Positions 1 to 8,800 of a stretch of 64,000 nt of DNA are shown in pieces. The notes under the pieces were generated by a model that worked only from the letters and a program-made list of their open reading frames with translations, was not told where the DNA came from and searched no databases. The position numbers were made by a program, and so were the translations under genes. The stretch spans positions 180,817-244,816 of the forward strand of contig JAPOVC010000006.1 in the NCBI GenBank assembly GCA_026708325.1. Reading direction: 5' to 3'. Position 1 is the first letter of the stretch. Each line of letters starts with the position of its first letter. The stretch is from Anaerolineaceae bacterium (GTDB lineage: Bacteria; Chloroflexota; Anaerolineae; Aggregatilineales; Phototrophicaceae).

Positions 1-757
1 AGCCGCCGTCGACCGTGAGGATTTCGCCGGTGACGTAGTCCGAGGCCGGCGAGGCGAGATAGAGCGCCGCCCCGCGGAAGTCCCCGGGCTCGGCCCAGCG
101 GCCGGCGGGGATGCGGTCCAGGATGGCCTGGTAGCGGGCCGCGTCATTTTGCAGATCGACGGTGAGTTCGGTGGCGACGTAGCCGGGCGCGATGGCGTTG
201 ACCTGCACGCCCTGGCCGGCCCACTCGTTGCTGAGCGACTGGGTCAGGCGCGCGATGGCGCCCTTGCTGGCGGCGTAGGCAGGGACGCGGATGCCGCCCT
301 GAAAACTCATCAGCGAGGCGATGAAGATGATTTTGCCGCCACCGCGCGCCAGCATGCCCCGCCCGAACTCGCGGGCGAGGATGAACTGGGCGTTGAGGTT
401 GACTTCCAGCACCTGGTCCCACTGTTCGTCCGGGTAATCGACGGCGTCAGCGCGCGGCACGATGCCGGCGTTGTTGACGAGGATGTCGACCGGCGGGGCC
501 GTCGCCTGCACGTCGCGGATGAAGCTGTAGAGCGCTTCACGGTCGCCCATGTCGCCCCGGAAAGCGTGGAATTCGCGACCCAGGGCGCGCGTTTCGGCGC
601 CGATCGCGCCGCCGTCGCCTTCCATGTTCTGGCTGACGCCGACGAGGTCCGCGCCGGCTTCGACCAGGGTCAGGGCGATGGCCCGACCAATGCCGCGGCG
701 ACAGCCGGTGACGAGGGCGGTCTTGCCATCCAGGCGAAAGAGCTCGGGCAGGGCCAT
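1..757 (-). CDS. kduD: SDR-family dehydrogenase, KduD-like (3' end outside window)
   Basis: Classical short-chain dehydrogenase, probably 2-deoxy-D-gluconate 3-dehydrogenase (NAD-dependent, cytosolic, pectin/uronate catabolism). 252 residues are visible and the C-terminus runs off the left edge. The nucleotide-binding TGxxxGIG motif is at residues 17-24, NNAG at 95-98, and the catalytic triad is Ser148, Tyr161 and Lys165 (YAASK). The opening LFRLDGKTALVTG and the GVSQN stretch after beta-strand 2 resemble KduD, but gluconate 5-dehydrogenase and other sugar SDRs are close alternatives. ATG at 757 has only a weak Shine-Dalgarno. The sugar-acid genes that follow fit a uronate or aldonate pathway. 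The SDR call is firm; the substrate is inferred. Confidence 0.85.
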   Translation of the reverse strand, partial: MALPELFRLDGKTALVTGCRRGIGRAIALTLVEAGADLVGVSQNMEGDGGAIGAETRALGREFHAFRGDMGDREALYSFIRDVQATAPPVDILVNNAGIVPRADAVDYPDEQWDQVLEVNLNAQFILAREFGRGMLARGGGKIIFIASLMSFQGGIRVPAYAASKGAIARLTQSLSNEWAGQGVQVNAIAPGYVATELTVDLQNDAARYQAILDRIPAGRWAEPGDFRGAALYLASPASDYVTGEILTVDGG

Positions 758-883
758 GGTTTACTCACGTGAATCCGGCGAAAGGCAGAATGGTAACCCT
801 GCCATTGCGGAAACTCCAGTGCGGGACAAGCGCCACGACTCCGGCCGTGGCGCTGATGTCTGAAGAATGGAAGGGCTGCGACC

Positions 884-1930
884 TTACCCGCAGGCCGCCC
901 CTGGCGGGCCGTCGTAGGTCGTGACGGTGCCACCGACCTGGCCGTTGAGGCCGCCGTTGAAGATCACGTGAAAGGTCTTGTTTTCGTGGTCCGGCCCCAT
1001 GGCGATGACGGCATTGCCATTGGCCTGTTTGGTGGCAGCGATGCGATTGTCCGAACTGGCCTTGAAACAACCGACGCCGGCGCTGTTGAACTCCGCCTGG
1101 TTCACGCGGAAGGCCAGTTCCTCCTGGGTCGCCGAGACCAGGCGGTGCACCACCAGCGCCGGAGCATTGGCATAGTCGGCGCGATAGATGCGACCCAGGC
1201 CGCCGAGGTTGTTGGCCAACTCATTGACTTCCCAGTGCGGGGCGGCGGGCAACGCGGCAGAAGCGGCGGGTGCGCCCGCGCCAGCGGCCGCGAAAGCAAG
1301 CTGTGTCGGATCGGTGCCGACGCAATTCCACAATCTGTGCAGCCCGGCCAGCGCGTCATGCATGCCGGCCGGCAGGACCGAGGAGGGCAGGGCAGCCGTG
1401 GTGGCGCGCTCCGCTCGTGCGTCTGCGCGGTACGCGCTCTGGTGCCGGTCGCCATGGAACGCAGGCGACGGTCGATCGTCGCTGGCGCTGTGAGTTGAAT
1501 GTGACAAGTTATCAGTCCGGCCAAGGCCCGGGAAAAGCAGCGGAACGTCGAAGACGAGACCGGCCGCGTTTTCCGGAACCCCGAATAGGAATTCACTGTC
1601 CGGCAGCCAGGTGAGGGAACGGGGCAGGCGGTAGCCGCTGGCGCCAAAGTCCGGCAGGGTCAGGGTTGGCAACTCGGCAGCGGCGAAGGCCCATGCGTTG
1701 CCGGCGCTGAAAGGCAGGGAGACCGCCGGAAAACCGGTCGTTGCGGGCGCAGGTGCCGAAAAACTGCCGCCGTTGCCGATCACACAGGACGGATCGTTCT
1801 GCCGGGTTCCGGCCAGCCCCTGCGCGGCGAAGGCTTCGAGGTTGAACACAGTGGGTTCCGTCAATTGTTGGGCGCTGACCGGTGAGAGCAGGGTCACGGC
1901 AATGACGACGAACACCAGAATCCGCAGCAT
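884..1930 (-). CDS. Secreted protein with putative Ig-like (He_PIG-type) domain
   Basis: Unrecognised exported protein of 348 residues. The start is set at ATG 1930 because a GGAG lies 8 bases upstream and a clean signal peptide follows (MLRILVFVVIAVTLLSPVSA, cleavage near the AQQ); an upstream in-frame start at 1975 has neither. Residues about 90-135 (sweet spot LPRSLTWLPDSEFLFGVPENAAG) resemble the cadherin-like putative Ig fold often written PxGLxxDxxTGxxxGTP. The middle is rich in Ala, Arg and His with low complexity, and the C-terminal 110 residues contain no domain that I know. It probably acts at the cell surface or outside the cell. It lies downstream of the FAD oxidoreductase on the same strand with a 69-base gap. 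Confidence 0.7.
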   Translation of the reverse strand: MLRILVFVVIAVTLLSPVSAQQLTEPTVFNLEAFAAQGLAGTRQNDPSCVIGNGGSFSAPAPATTGFPAVSLPFSAGNAWAFAAAELPTLTLPDFGASGYRLPRSLTWLPDSEFLFGVPENAAGLVFDVPLLFPGLGRTDNLSHSTHSASDDRPSPAFHGDRHQSAYRADARAERATTAALPSSVLPAGMHDALAGLHRLWNCVGTDPTQLAFAAAGAGAPAASAALPAAPHWEVNELANNLGGLGRIYRADYANAPALVVHRLVSATQEELAFRVNQAEFNSAGVGCFKASSDNRIAATKQANGNAVIAMGPDHENKTFHVIFNGGLNGQVGGTVTTYDGPPGAACG

Positions 1931-1999
1931 GTCTCGCTCCAATTGGCAGAGCATCCAGATTAACTGTTGCGACAATGGTACGCAAACATTGGATTCTGA

Positions 2000-3613
2000 C
2001 TAGCGGGGCGTAAGGCGGATGTCTTCCGGCCACTCGAGGACGAAACCGAGGCTGTTGCGCAGCAGGGTCTGGAAGTCATGGAGCTGCGCAGCATTGCCGC
2101 GGACCTGCCTCGGCTGCAGACCCTGCGTCTGGCACCAGGCGGCCAGGGCGCCGGCCGCCTCGCCGACGTTCCATTCGACCGGATGCAGGCGGTAGCAACC
2201 ATTGGTGACGTGCGTCACGCCGAGGTTCTTGCAGGCCGGCAGAAGGTTCTCCACGCGCTGCGGGATGAGCGCGCCGAGGGGAATCTGGAAGGGGTAGCAG
2301 CTGACGTCGACGTAGCTGCGCCCGGCCGTTCCCGGGTGCAGGTCAATGCGGTAGCTGCCTGTGCCGACGGAATCCGGAAATATCTCGGCACCGGCCAGCC
2401 CCCCGCGCTGCTCGACGCCGAGGTGCTGCTCCACGACGGTGAACTCGGCCCGGATCCGGCGCGCTTCGCGCACATAGACTTTTTTCGCCAGGCCGTCTTC
2501 GCTGCCGACGACGTCGGGGCGCAGTCGCAGGCCGGGGTAGCCCTGGCCGCCATCGTGGCGCGGCGCTTCGGTCTGCATCCAGTACAGGAGGGAGAGGCTG
2601 AGCTGGCGGGCGGCGCGCAGGTTGGCCTGCGCCTCTTCCCTTGAGACGCCGACCAGAGGCCCCAGCCAGTAATCGTTTTGCGGCCAGTTGACCAGGGTGA
2701 TGTCGCTGCGGAAGCTGCCGGGTCGGTAATGGTCCTTGCAAAGAATGCGGCGGTAGCGCCAGAAGTCGGGCTGATCGCCGGCGACGAATAGTGGCCGATG
2801 CACCGGCTCGAGCGTAACCGGGTCCGGATAGCGCCAGCCCAGTTGCGGCCCCGGCCAGAAGTCGGCACGGTAGCCGCGCCAGAAGTCATGGTCCGCGGGC
2901 CGTTCGATGACGTGGTATTCGCCCGGCAGCCAGTCCATGGCGAAGCACCAGGTGACGGCCTGCTGGTCCAGTGGATCGGGATCGCCGGGCAGGGCGTGCA
3001 ATTCGCCGGTCTGCGCCTGGCTCTCCGCGCCGATGACGTGCTCCACGCCGGCCAGTTCCAGCAGGTCGCCTGGCTCGGTCGCGTCGAGGAACCAGTCCGC
3101 GCTGACCACAGTTTCGTCGCCGCCTGCGAGGCTGCGCAGCGTGACGGCGCGGACGCGGTCGCCGTCTGTTTCGGCGCTGACCGGGACCTGCCCGCGCCAT
3201 AGTTCCAGCTGGCCGCTGTTGCGCCAGGGGGCCAGCATGGCCTCGAGGACGGCGAGCGCCACGCGCGGCTCGTGGCAAAGGCGGCTGACCGTCCCCACGC
3301 CCGGATTGAAGTTGACGATGCGGCGCGCCTCGTCGGTCAGGGGGTAGTGGCGGCGGTAGTAGTCGCGCACGCCCTGGGCAAACTGCATGTAGCTGCGGGT
3401 GGCGCCGGTCCGCTCGATCCAGGGGTGTTCGTCGGGCGGGACGGCCTGGGCCGTGAGTTGCCCGCCGATCCAGTCGCTCTCCTCGCTCAGGATGACGCGT
3501 CGGCCGAGGCGCAGGGCTGCGAGGGCCGCGGCCACGCCACCCGTCCCCCCGCCGACAATCAGAATGTCCGTAGTCCCTTCGCCGGCGATGGCTTCCTCCG
3601 CGAATGCGCGCAC
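2000..3613 (-). CDS. FAD-dependent oxidoreductase (FAD_oxidored family)
   Basis: Large flavoprotein of about 537 residues. The dinucleotide-binding motif [18 protein letters not shown] lies about 20 residues from the GTG start and is followed by the [12 protein letters not shown] stretch typical of the FAD_oxidored family (often annotated as xanthan lyase-like or glucose-inhibited-division-like). The family is common in Chloroflexota and Planctomycetes sugar islands; the substrate is not known. The start is uncertain: the open frame reaches TTG at 3658, GTG at 3613 is the other option, and neither has a clear Shine-Dalgarno. TTG 3658 would lie inside the divergent intergenic region. A start codon further in would remove the FAD motif. 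Divergent from the solute-binding protein at 3706, so a shared regulatory region is likely. Confidence 0.85.
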   Translation of the reverse strand: MRAFAEEAIAGEGTTDILIVGGGTGGVAAALAALRLGRRVILSEESDWIGGQLTAQAVPPDEHPWIERTGATRSYMQFAQGVRDYYRRHYPLTDEARRIVNFNPGVGTVSRLCHEPRVALAVLEAMLAPWRNSGQLELWRGQVPVSAETDGDRVRAVTLRSLAGGDETVVSADWFLDATEPGDLLELAGVEHVIGAESQAQTGELHALPGDPDPLDQQAVTWCFAMDWLPGEYHVIERPADHDFWRGYRADFWPGPQLGWRYPDPVTLEPVHRPLFVAGDQPDFWRYRRILCKDHYRPGSFRSDITLVNWPQNDYWLGPLVGVSREEAQANLRAARQLSLSLLYWMQTEAPRHDGGQGYPGLRLRPDVVGSEDGLAKKVYVREARRIRAEFTVVEQHLGVEQRGGLAGAEIFPDSVGTGSYRIDLHPGTAGRSYVDVSCYPFQIPLGALIPQRVENLLPACKNLGVTHVTNGCYRLHPVEWNVGEAAGALAAWCQTQGLQPRQVRGNAAQLHDFQTLLRNSLGFVLEWPEDIRLTPR

Positions 3614-3705
3614 TGTTCGGAACGACCATGTGCACAGGGCCCAACATTGTGCTATCAATTATGCCGCTTTACCGTTCGCATGCATGGTTTCGAGAGGATT
3701 TGAAA

Positions 3706-4980
3706 ATGAAGCAACTTGTACTCGCTGTGTCACTGTTGCTGCTTGCCGTCGCGCCGCTGGCCGCGCAGGAAGCGACCACCATCACCTGGCTCAACTGCTG
3801 CAACTGGCCCTCCGAAGAGGTCATCGCCGAATTTGAAGCGGAGAACCCGGACATCAACGTTGAGGTTGAGACGGTCGGCTTCAACGCACTCTTTGAGCAG
3901 ATCCAGGTCCGTCTGGGTGGCGGCGCGTCGGACCCGGACGTGCTGTCCGTGGACGTGCCGGTCACGGCCGGTTACGGCCTGCGCGGCTGGCTGCTGCCGC
4001 TGGACGACGTGTTCAGCGATGAGGACCGCGCCGACTGGCTGCCGGCCGCTCTGGCCGCCGGCACCTACAACGGCGAGTTGATTTCCGCGCCGGTCAGCAC
4101 CTCCACGCAGTTGCTGTTCATCAACAGCGACATGTTTGAAGCGGCCGGCATTGAGGTGCCTGGCGTCGATGATCGTCTGACCTACGAGCAGGTCGCCGAC
4201 ATCGCCGAACAGTTGACGCAGGACACCGATGGCGACGGCGTCACCGACCAGTGGGGCTTCAGCTGGGAACAGACCGTTCGCATTTACCAGCTTCAGCCGC
4301 TGGCGGTTGGCCTTGGCGGACAGTCCATCGGCGACGATGGCCTGACGGTCGACGGCGTCATCAATTCGCAGGCATGGATCGACGGCTTCACCTTCTACTC
4401 GAACATGTTCAATGAAAGCATGGTTGCGCCGCAGGACGACACCATCGGCACCAGCGACCTGTTCTGGTCCGGCAAGATGGGCATGATGATCGCCGGCCCC
4501 TGGAACATCAACCGCTACCTGCGGGAAGCGGAGAACATCGAATTCAACTGGACGATCGCGCGTCATCCCTACTTTGAGGATGGCGAGGTCACCACGCCGA
4601 CCGGCAGCTGGCACATTGGCGTGAACATCAACAGCGACAGCCCCGATGAAGCGAAGCGTTTCGTGCAGTGGATCTCCACGGGCGCGGGTGCCGAGGCCTG
4701 GTGGCGACGCGGCAGCGGCGACTTCCCGGCGCAGCAGTCGGTGCTGGCGCTCTTCCAGTCCGACGAAGAATTTGACGAGGGTGTCAAGTACTTCCTGCGC
4801 GTGGCCGCCGACGAGGCGACCGTGAACCCCGATCCGCGGGCGGTGTCCCCGGGTTACCTTGAGTATGAACAGATCCTGCAGGATGCCTTCCAGGACATCC
4901 GCACCGGTGCGGACGTGGAGGAATCGCTCAACCTTGCAGTAGCCCGCATCGAAAGTGAAATGGCGAAGTACCGCGGCTAG
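3706..4980 (+). CDS. ABC sugar transporter, extracellular solute-binding protein (family 1)
   Basis: Periplasm-facing or cell-surface sugar-binding protein of 424 residues. ATG 3706 is preferred over upstream in-frame codons because GAGAGG lies 9 bases before it and a textbook signal peptide follows (MKQLVLAVSLLLLAVAPLAAQ, cleavage after AA). No lipobox is seen. Typical family features are the ITWLNCCNWPSEEVIAEFE strand-helix opening, the GKMGMMIAGPWNI segment, and a DxDxDG calcium-type loop (DTDGDGVTDQWG, residues about 169-180) common in these binding proteins. It is followed by two permeases with an intercistronic hairpin between. No ATPase is encoded nearby, so a shared MsmK/UgpC-type ATPase is likely to power the system. 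Its neighbours suggest a sugar or sugar-acid ligand. Confidence 0.93.
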   Translation: MKQLVLAVSLLLLAVAPLAAQEATTITWLNCCNWPSEEVIAEFEAENPDINVEVETVGFNALFEQIQVRLGGGASDPDVLSVDVPVTAGYGLRGWLLPLDDVFSDEDRADWLPAALAAGTYNGELISAPVSTSTQLLFINSDMFEAAGIEVPGVDDRLTYEQVADIAEQLTQDTDGDGVTDQWGFSWEQTVRIYQLQPLAVGLGGQSIGDDGLTVDGVINSQAWIDGFTFYSNMFNESMVAPQDDTIGTSDLFWSGKMGMMIAGPWNINRYLREAENIEFNWTIARHPYFEDGEVTTPTGSWHIGVNINSDSPDEAKRFVQWISTGAGAEAWWRRGSGDFPAQQSVLALFQSDEEFDEGVKYFLRVAADEATVNPDPRAVSPGYLEYEQILQDAFQDIRTGADVEESLNLAVARIESEMAKYRG

Positions 4981-5001
4981 TTGACTGGCCGACATGCAAT
5001 G

Positions 5002-5036
5002 GGCCGGGGGCTGCCTCCGTCAGGTTGCCCCCGGCC
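5002..5036 (+). other. Intercistronic RNA hairpin between binding protein and permease genes
   Basis: GGCCGGGGGC at 5002-5011 pairs perfectly with GCCCCCGGCC at 5027-5036. Inside, CCT at 5014-5016 can pair with AGG at 5022-5024, making a long, very stable stem. No T-run follows, so it does not look like an intrinsic terminator. Hairpins here commonly protect the upstream message of the abundant binding protein or dampen transcription into the permeases; that role is inferred. Confidence 0.65.
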
Positions 5037-5061
5037 AGGGCCGCACAGGTAAAGCCCCGCA

Positions 5062-5925
5062 ATGACCGGACGCGAGCGTTTCATGCCCTATGTCTTTCTG
5101 CTGCCGGCGCTGGCGTTGATCGTCATCTTCAACCTCTTTCCCACCATTGCCACCCTGATCGAAAGCCTGCACGGCAACTCGCTCGTGCGCGGCGGGCGCG
5201 TCTTCGTCGGTCTGGGCAACTTCAATCGCGTGCTCAACGACCCCATTTTCTGGAAGTCGATGCAGGTCACCGGGCTGTTCAGCGTCCTGGTCAATACGAT
5301 TCAGGTGGTGCTGGCGCTGGGCCTGGCCCTGCTGGCCAACAGTCGCGTTCGCGGCATCACTGTCTTTCGCAGCATCTACCTGTTGCCGGTGGCCGTATCC
5401 ATCAACGTGACCACGGTGGTCTGGGGCCTGATGCTCAACAGCGAGGGCGGCCTGATCAACGGCATGCTGAGCCTGGTGGGTATCGAACGCCAGCCCTTTC
5501 TCATCGCGCCGACGCATGCCTTGTGGTCGATCATAGTTCTGGCGACCTGGAAAGGCGTGCCCCTGTGGACGCTGTTCTTTCTCGCCGGTCTGCAGGGCAT
5601 CCCACAGACGGTGCTGGAGGCGGCGCGCATTGACGGCGCCGGCCGCTGGCAGTGCTTTCGATTCGTCACCCTGCCGCTGCTGCGGGGCGTGCTGCTCTTC
5701 GTGCTGGTGGCGGATACGGTAGCCAACTTCCTGCTCTTCGCGCCCGTGCTGTTGTTGACCAAGGGCGGGCCGCAACTGAGCACCAATCTGGTCATGTACG
5801 AGACCTACCGGCGCGGCTTCGTCTATGGCGATCTGGGCGTTTCATCCGCCATGCTTTCCCTGATGTTGCTGCTGGTTTTCGCCGTGATTGGCGTCCAGTT
5901 CACGCTTCTGCGGCGGCGGACCTGA
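5062..5925 (+). CDS. ABC sugar transporter permease 1 (MalF/UgpA type)
   Basis: Inner-membrane subunit of 287 residues with about six hydrophobic segments; the first covers residues 9-29 (YVFLLPALALIVIFNLFPTI). The EAA loop that contacts the ATPase is clear: EAARIDGAGRWQCFRFVTLPLLRG near residues 188-211. The opening RERFMPYVFLLPAL is typical of the UgpA/MalF-like permeases of family 1 binding-protein systems. It lies 81 bases after the binding protein gene and 7 bases before the second permease, so the three form one import operon. Substrate specificity cannot be read from the permease. Confidence 0.93.
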   Translation: MTGRERFMPYVFLLPALALIVIFNLFPTIATLIESLHGNSLVRGGRVFVGLGNFNRVLNDPIFWKSMQVTGLFSVLVNTIQVVLALGLALLANSRVRGITVFRSIYLLPVAVSINVTTVVWGLMLNSEGGLINGMLSLVGIERQPFLIAPTHALWSIIVLATWKGVPLWTLFFLAGLQGIPQTVLEAARIDGAGRWQCFRFVTLPLLRGVLLFVLVADTVANFLLFAPVLLLTKGGPQLSTNLVMYETYRRGFVYGDLGVSSAMLSLMLLLVFAVIGVQFTLLRRRT

Positions 5926-5932
5926 GAACCTG

Positions 5933-6841
5933 ATGGGCGCGAAGACCGGCAGGGCGATCTCCGCGGCGCAGCCACTGCAAGGGCTGAAGTTGCCTTCGCA
6001 TGTATGGCGCCACACTGGCGAACGCCTGCTGATTTACGTCCTGCTGGTCCTTGTGGCACTGATGGCCTTGTTGCCCCTGATGTGGGCCTTTGCCGCTTCC
6101 TTCACGCCCAACGCCAGGGTCTTCGATTACGCCTTCCCCTTCTCCCTGCGGGCCCTGTTCCCGGTCGAGTTCACGCTGGAAGCCTATGATGCGATTTTTG
6201 CGCGCGGCTTCGGCGACGCACTGAAGAACTCCTTCTGGCTGTCAGGCGTCACGGTCGTGCTGGGTGGCACCATCAACGCGCTGGCCGGTTTCGCCTTCGC
6301 GCGCTTCGAATTCCGGGGCAAACGCATTCTCTTCCTGACGGTCATCCTGCTGCCCTTCCTGGTGCCGGTGGACCTGACGGCGATCCCGCGTTTCATCCTT
6401 GTGAACTCCCTCGACTGGCGCAACACCTGGCAGGCCCTGATCGTCCCCGGGCTGGGCAACAGCCTGGCGATATTCCTTTTTCGTCAGTTTTTTGAGGAGA
6501 TTCCCCAGGACCTGATCGACGCCGCCCGGGTCGACGGGGCTTCCTGGCTGCGGCTGTTTTTCAACGTGGTCCTGCCCCTGTCGCGGCCGGTGCTGATCAC
6601 GGCGGCCCTCTTCCTCTTCCTGCAGCAATGGGACGCCTATTTCTGGCCACTGCTGGTGGCGCCGCGGCCGGAATTGCGCCTGGTGCAGGTGGCCATTTCC
6701 ACAGCCGTTGAAGAACACCGCACGCGCTGGAACGAACAACTGGCCGGCTCCATGCTGGCCGCCATCGTGCCGATTCTGCTGTTGTTGCCCTTCCAGCGAT
6801 ACTACATTCAGGCCGTCACCAGCAGCGGTCTCAAGGACTAG
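5933..6841 (+). CDS. ABC sugar transporter permease 2 (MalG/UgpE type)
   Basis: Inner-membrane partner of the preceding permease, 302 residues. The start at ATG 5933 gives a 7-base gap after the upstream stop; an earlier in-frame codon at 5888 would overlap the first permease and adds no conserved sequence. The EAA loop reads DAARVDGASWLRLFFNVVLPLSRP near residues 196-219. The C-terminal RYYIQAVTSSGLKD closely matches the conserved end of UgpE-like permeases (FxGLxxGAxKG). The TAG stop overlaps, on the opposite strand, the TAG stop of the dehydratase gene (6838-6840), so transcription converges with no room for a terminator. Confidence 0.93.
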   Translation: MGAKTGRAISAAQPLQGLKLPSHVWRHTGERLLIYVLLVLVALMALLPLMWAFAASFTPNARVFDYAFPFSLRALFPVEFTLEAYDAIFARGFGDALKNSFWLSGVTVVLGGTINALAGFAFARFEFRGKRILFLTVILLPFLVPVDLTAIPRFILVNSLDWRNTWQALIVPGLGNSLAIFLFRQFFEEIPQDLIDAARVDGASWLRLFFNVVLPLSRPVLITAALFLFLQQWDAYFWPLLVAPRPELRLVQVAISTAVEEHRTRWNEQLAGSMLAAIVPILLLLPFQRYYIQAVTSSGLKD

Positions 6842-7992
6842 CAGTTCGCCGCGCGCACTTTCGCCAGGTCCAGTTCGACGCCCAGTCCCGGCCCCTCCGG
6901 AATCATGAAACGCCCCGCCTCGACGACAAGCGGCTCCTGCAAGAGGCTGCTGGCCAGTTCCACCACGGGCGGCTGGTACTCCAGCAGGTAGAGATTGGGG
7001 AGCGCGGCGGCCAATTGAATCGAGGCGGCGTTGCAGGGGCCGAGGCCCACGCTGAGGTGCGGCGCCATGCGCGCGTTGAAGGCCTCGGCCATCTGGGCGA
7101 TGACCATGGACTCGGATATGCCGGCGCGCCCGATGTCCGGTTGCAGGACGGAGATGGCGCGCTGTTCCAGCCAGGGCCGGAACTGGTAACGGGTGCGTTC
7201 GGTCTCGCCGACGGCGACCGGTATCGTGATCCCGTCCCTGAGGCGGGCATGACCGGCGATGTCCTCGGGGTTGATGGGGGCTTCGAAAAACCCGACCTCC
7301 AGGTCTTCCAGGCGGCGTCCCAGTTGCAGGGCTTCCTCCACTGTGTAGGCCCAGTGGGCGTCCAGCAGAAGCGTGGTGCCACCCTCCAGCGCCTCGCGCA
7401 GACGGCGGGTGGTGGTCTCGTCGGCGCGGACGCCATAGCCGGCGGCCAGCTTGAAGGCATGGAAGCCTTTGCCCTGCCAGTCCAGCGCCAGATCGACGCG
7501 TTCATCGTCCGTGGGCCGGGGCAGGCCGGAGACATAGCAGGGCACGTCCTCGCGGAAGGCGCCGCCGATCAGCGTGCGCACGGGCTGATTGAGCAGTTTG
7601 CCGGCGGCATCCCACAGGGCGATGTCCACCGCGCTGATGGCGTCCAGCATGTGGCCGCCGTAGTAACCGCGGTCGCGCATCAGGTCGTACATCAAATGCC
7701 AGAGGCGGCCGGCGCCAAGGGGTTCGCGGCCGATCAGCGCCGGGGCCAGCAGTTGCTCGATGATATTGCAAACGACTTCTGGAGCGACGGGCGCCAGGGC
7801 CTCGCCCCAGGCGCTTATCCCCTCTGAGGTGCGCAGGCGCACAAAGACGGTCTCGTAGGTCTCTGAATACAGGCAACGGTAGGGCGGTCGCAGATAGTAG
7901 TTGCCGACTTTGGTGTGTGACGGGGTGGCGCCCAGATAGGCCTCGTCGCGACGCAAACGGACGGGTATGGCATCGATGCTTTCAATGGACAT
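6838..7992 (-). CDS. Enolase-superfamily dehydratase (mandelate racemase/muconate lactonizing family)
   Basis: 384-residue TIM-barrel enzyme that probably dehydrates an acid sugar. Start ATG 7992 has GGGAG 8 bases upstream; the open frame extends further but without conserved sequence. The three Mg ligands are Asp211 (LLLDAH), Glu237 (FFEAPIN) and Glu263 (VAVGE). His312 (APHLS) is in the place of the His general base. Lys181 (FKLAAG) is in the position of the first Lys of the usual KxK motif, with Ala at the second Lys position, so reaction stereochemistry may differ from the mandelate racemase subgroup. Close relatives are D-galactonate and related dehydratases. Its position beside a sugar importer and KduD-like dehydrogenase supports an aldonate or uronate pathway; the exact substrate is unknown. 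Confidence 0.9.
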   Translation of the reverse strand: MSIESIDAIPVRLRRDEAYLGATPSHTKVGNYYLRPPYRCLYSETYETVFVRLRTSEGISAWGEALAPVAPEVVCNIIEQLLAPALIGREPLGAGRLWHLMYDLMRDRGYYGGHMLDAISAVDIALWDAAGKLLNQPVRTLIGGAFREDVPCYVSGLPRPTDDERVDLALDWQGKGFHAFKLAAGYGVRADETTTRRLREALEGGTTLLLDAHWAYTVEEALQLGRRLEDLEVGFFEAPINPEDIAGHARLRDGITIPVAVGETERTRYQFRPWLEQRAISVLQPDIGRAGISESMVIAQMAEAFNARMAPHLSVGLGPCNAASIQLAAALPNLYLLEYQPPVVELASSLLQEPLVVEAGRFMIPEGPGLGVELDLAKVRAANC

Positions 7993-8096
7993 GAACGGGC
8001 TCCCGGGAGGATGATCCTGCGCCCATTGTAGCGTGGCGCTGCTACAAAAGACCGGTCCGGCTGCGTTCAGCGGCATGGCGGCGCCGCGATCGGCAC

Positions 8097-8125
8097 TTGG
8101 CAGCGCGTCAGGCAGGGCGTATAAT
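8097..8125 (+). promoter_or_regulatory. Promoter of rplI
   Basis: TTGGCA at 8097-8102 and TATAAT at 8120-8125 are separated by exactly 17 bases. The -10 is a perfect sigma70 hexamer and the -35 differs at one position. Transcription should start near 8132, giving a leader of about 37 bases before the rplI ATG at 8169. Confidence 0.85.
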
Positions 8126-8168
8126 GCCGCCGTTTCACAGAGTGCAATTTGCGGGCGGGGAAGCGGCC

Positions 8169-8741
8169 ATGAAAGTCATTTTGCTGGACTATGTCTTCAA
8201 GCACGGCGTGGCCGGAGAGGTCATCGACGTCGCTGACGGCTTCGCCCGCAACTATCTCATCCCCTCAGGCCTCGCAGTCAAGGCGACGCCGGCCGAGATG
8301 AAACGAGCCACAAAACTGCGTGAACAGGCCGTCGCGCGTCGCGCCGCCCTCGAGAACCAGCTGAACGAACTGGCGCGCCAGATCGATGGCGTGGAACTGG
8401 TCTTTTCCCGCCGGGCCGCAATCACCGGCAAGTTGTTTGGCTCCGTGACCTCGCAGGAAATCGCCGATGCCCTGATGGAAAAGACGGGCGTGGACATCAA
8501 CCGGCGCCGCATCGGACACCAGCCCCTGCGCGAGACCGGCACCCATGAAGTGTTGGTGCGTCTGGGCAACGAAACCGACCCCGCGATCAATGTTACCATC
8601 GTGGCGGAACAGGACATGGCCGCCTGGCTGGCCGAACACGGCGACGCGGAGGATGCGCAGGAGGAGGACGGGGAAACGGGAGAGGAGACGGTCGAGGCCG
8701 TCGATTCTGCCGAAGTCGCCGACGGGGAAGCCCTTTCCTGA
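8169..8741 (+). CDS. rplI: 50S ribosomal protein L9
   Basis: Large-subunit ribosomal protein that binds 23S rRNA near the L1 stalk. ATG 8169 has GGGGAAG upstream. The N-terminal domain begins MKVILLDYVFKHGVAGEVIDVADGFARNYLIPSGLAVKAT in register with L9 family sequences, then a long helix and the C-terminal domain ending near residue 150. At 190 residues it exceeds the usual 148-150: the last 40 residues are an acidic Glu/Asp-rich tail. It stands alone; rpsF, ssb and rpsR, its usual partners, are not next to it. It has its own strong promoter. Confidence 0.97.
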   Translation: MKVILLDYVFKHGVAGEVIDVADGFARNYLIPSGLAVKATPAEMKRATKLREQAVARRAALENQLNELARQIDGVELVFSRRAAITGKLFGSVTSQEIADALMEKTGVDINRRRIGHQPLRETGTHEVLVRLGNETDPAINVTIVAEQDMAAWLAEHGDAEDAQEEDGETGEETVEAVDSAEVADGEALS

Positions 8742-8800
8742 TCATCCGCCCGCCTGGCGGGCAAAAGTGTTGAACGGCCGCACAGGCCAGATTCCATGCG

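Noticed and set aside
1430..1600. Frameshift in the secreted Ig-like protein
   Set aside because: The middle region looks odd and low in complexity, but no alternative frame gives a better continuation and the open frame is intact.
3620..3705. LacI-type operator or riboswitch between the FAD oxidoreductase and the binding protein
   Set aside because: Only short partial palindromes are visible; no convincing -35/-10 pair or operator could be assigned.
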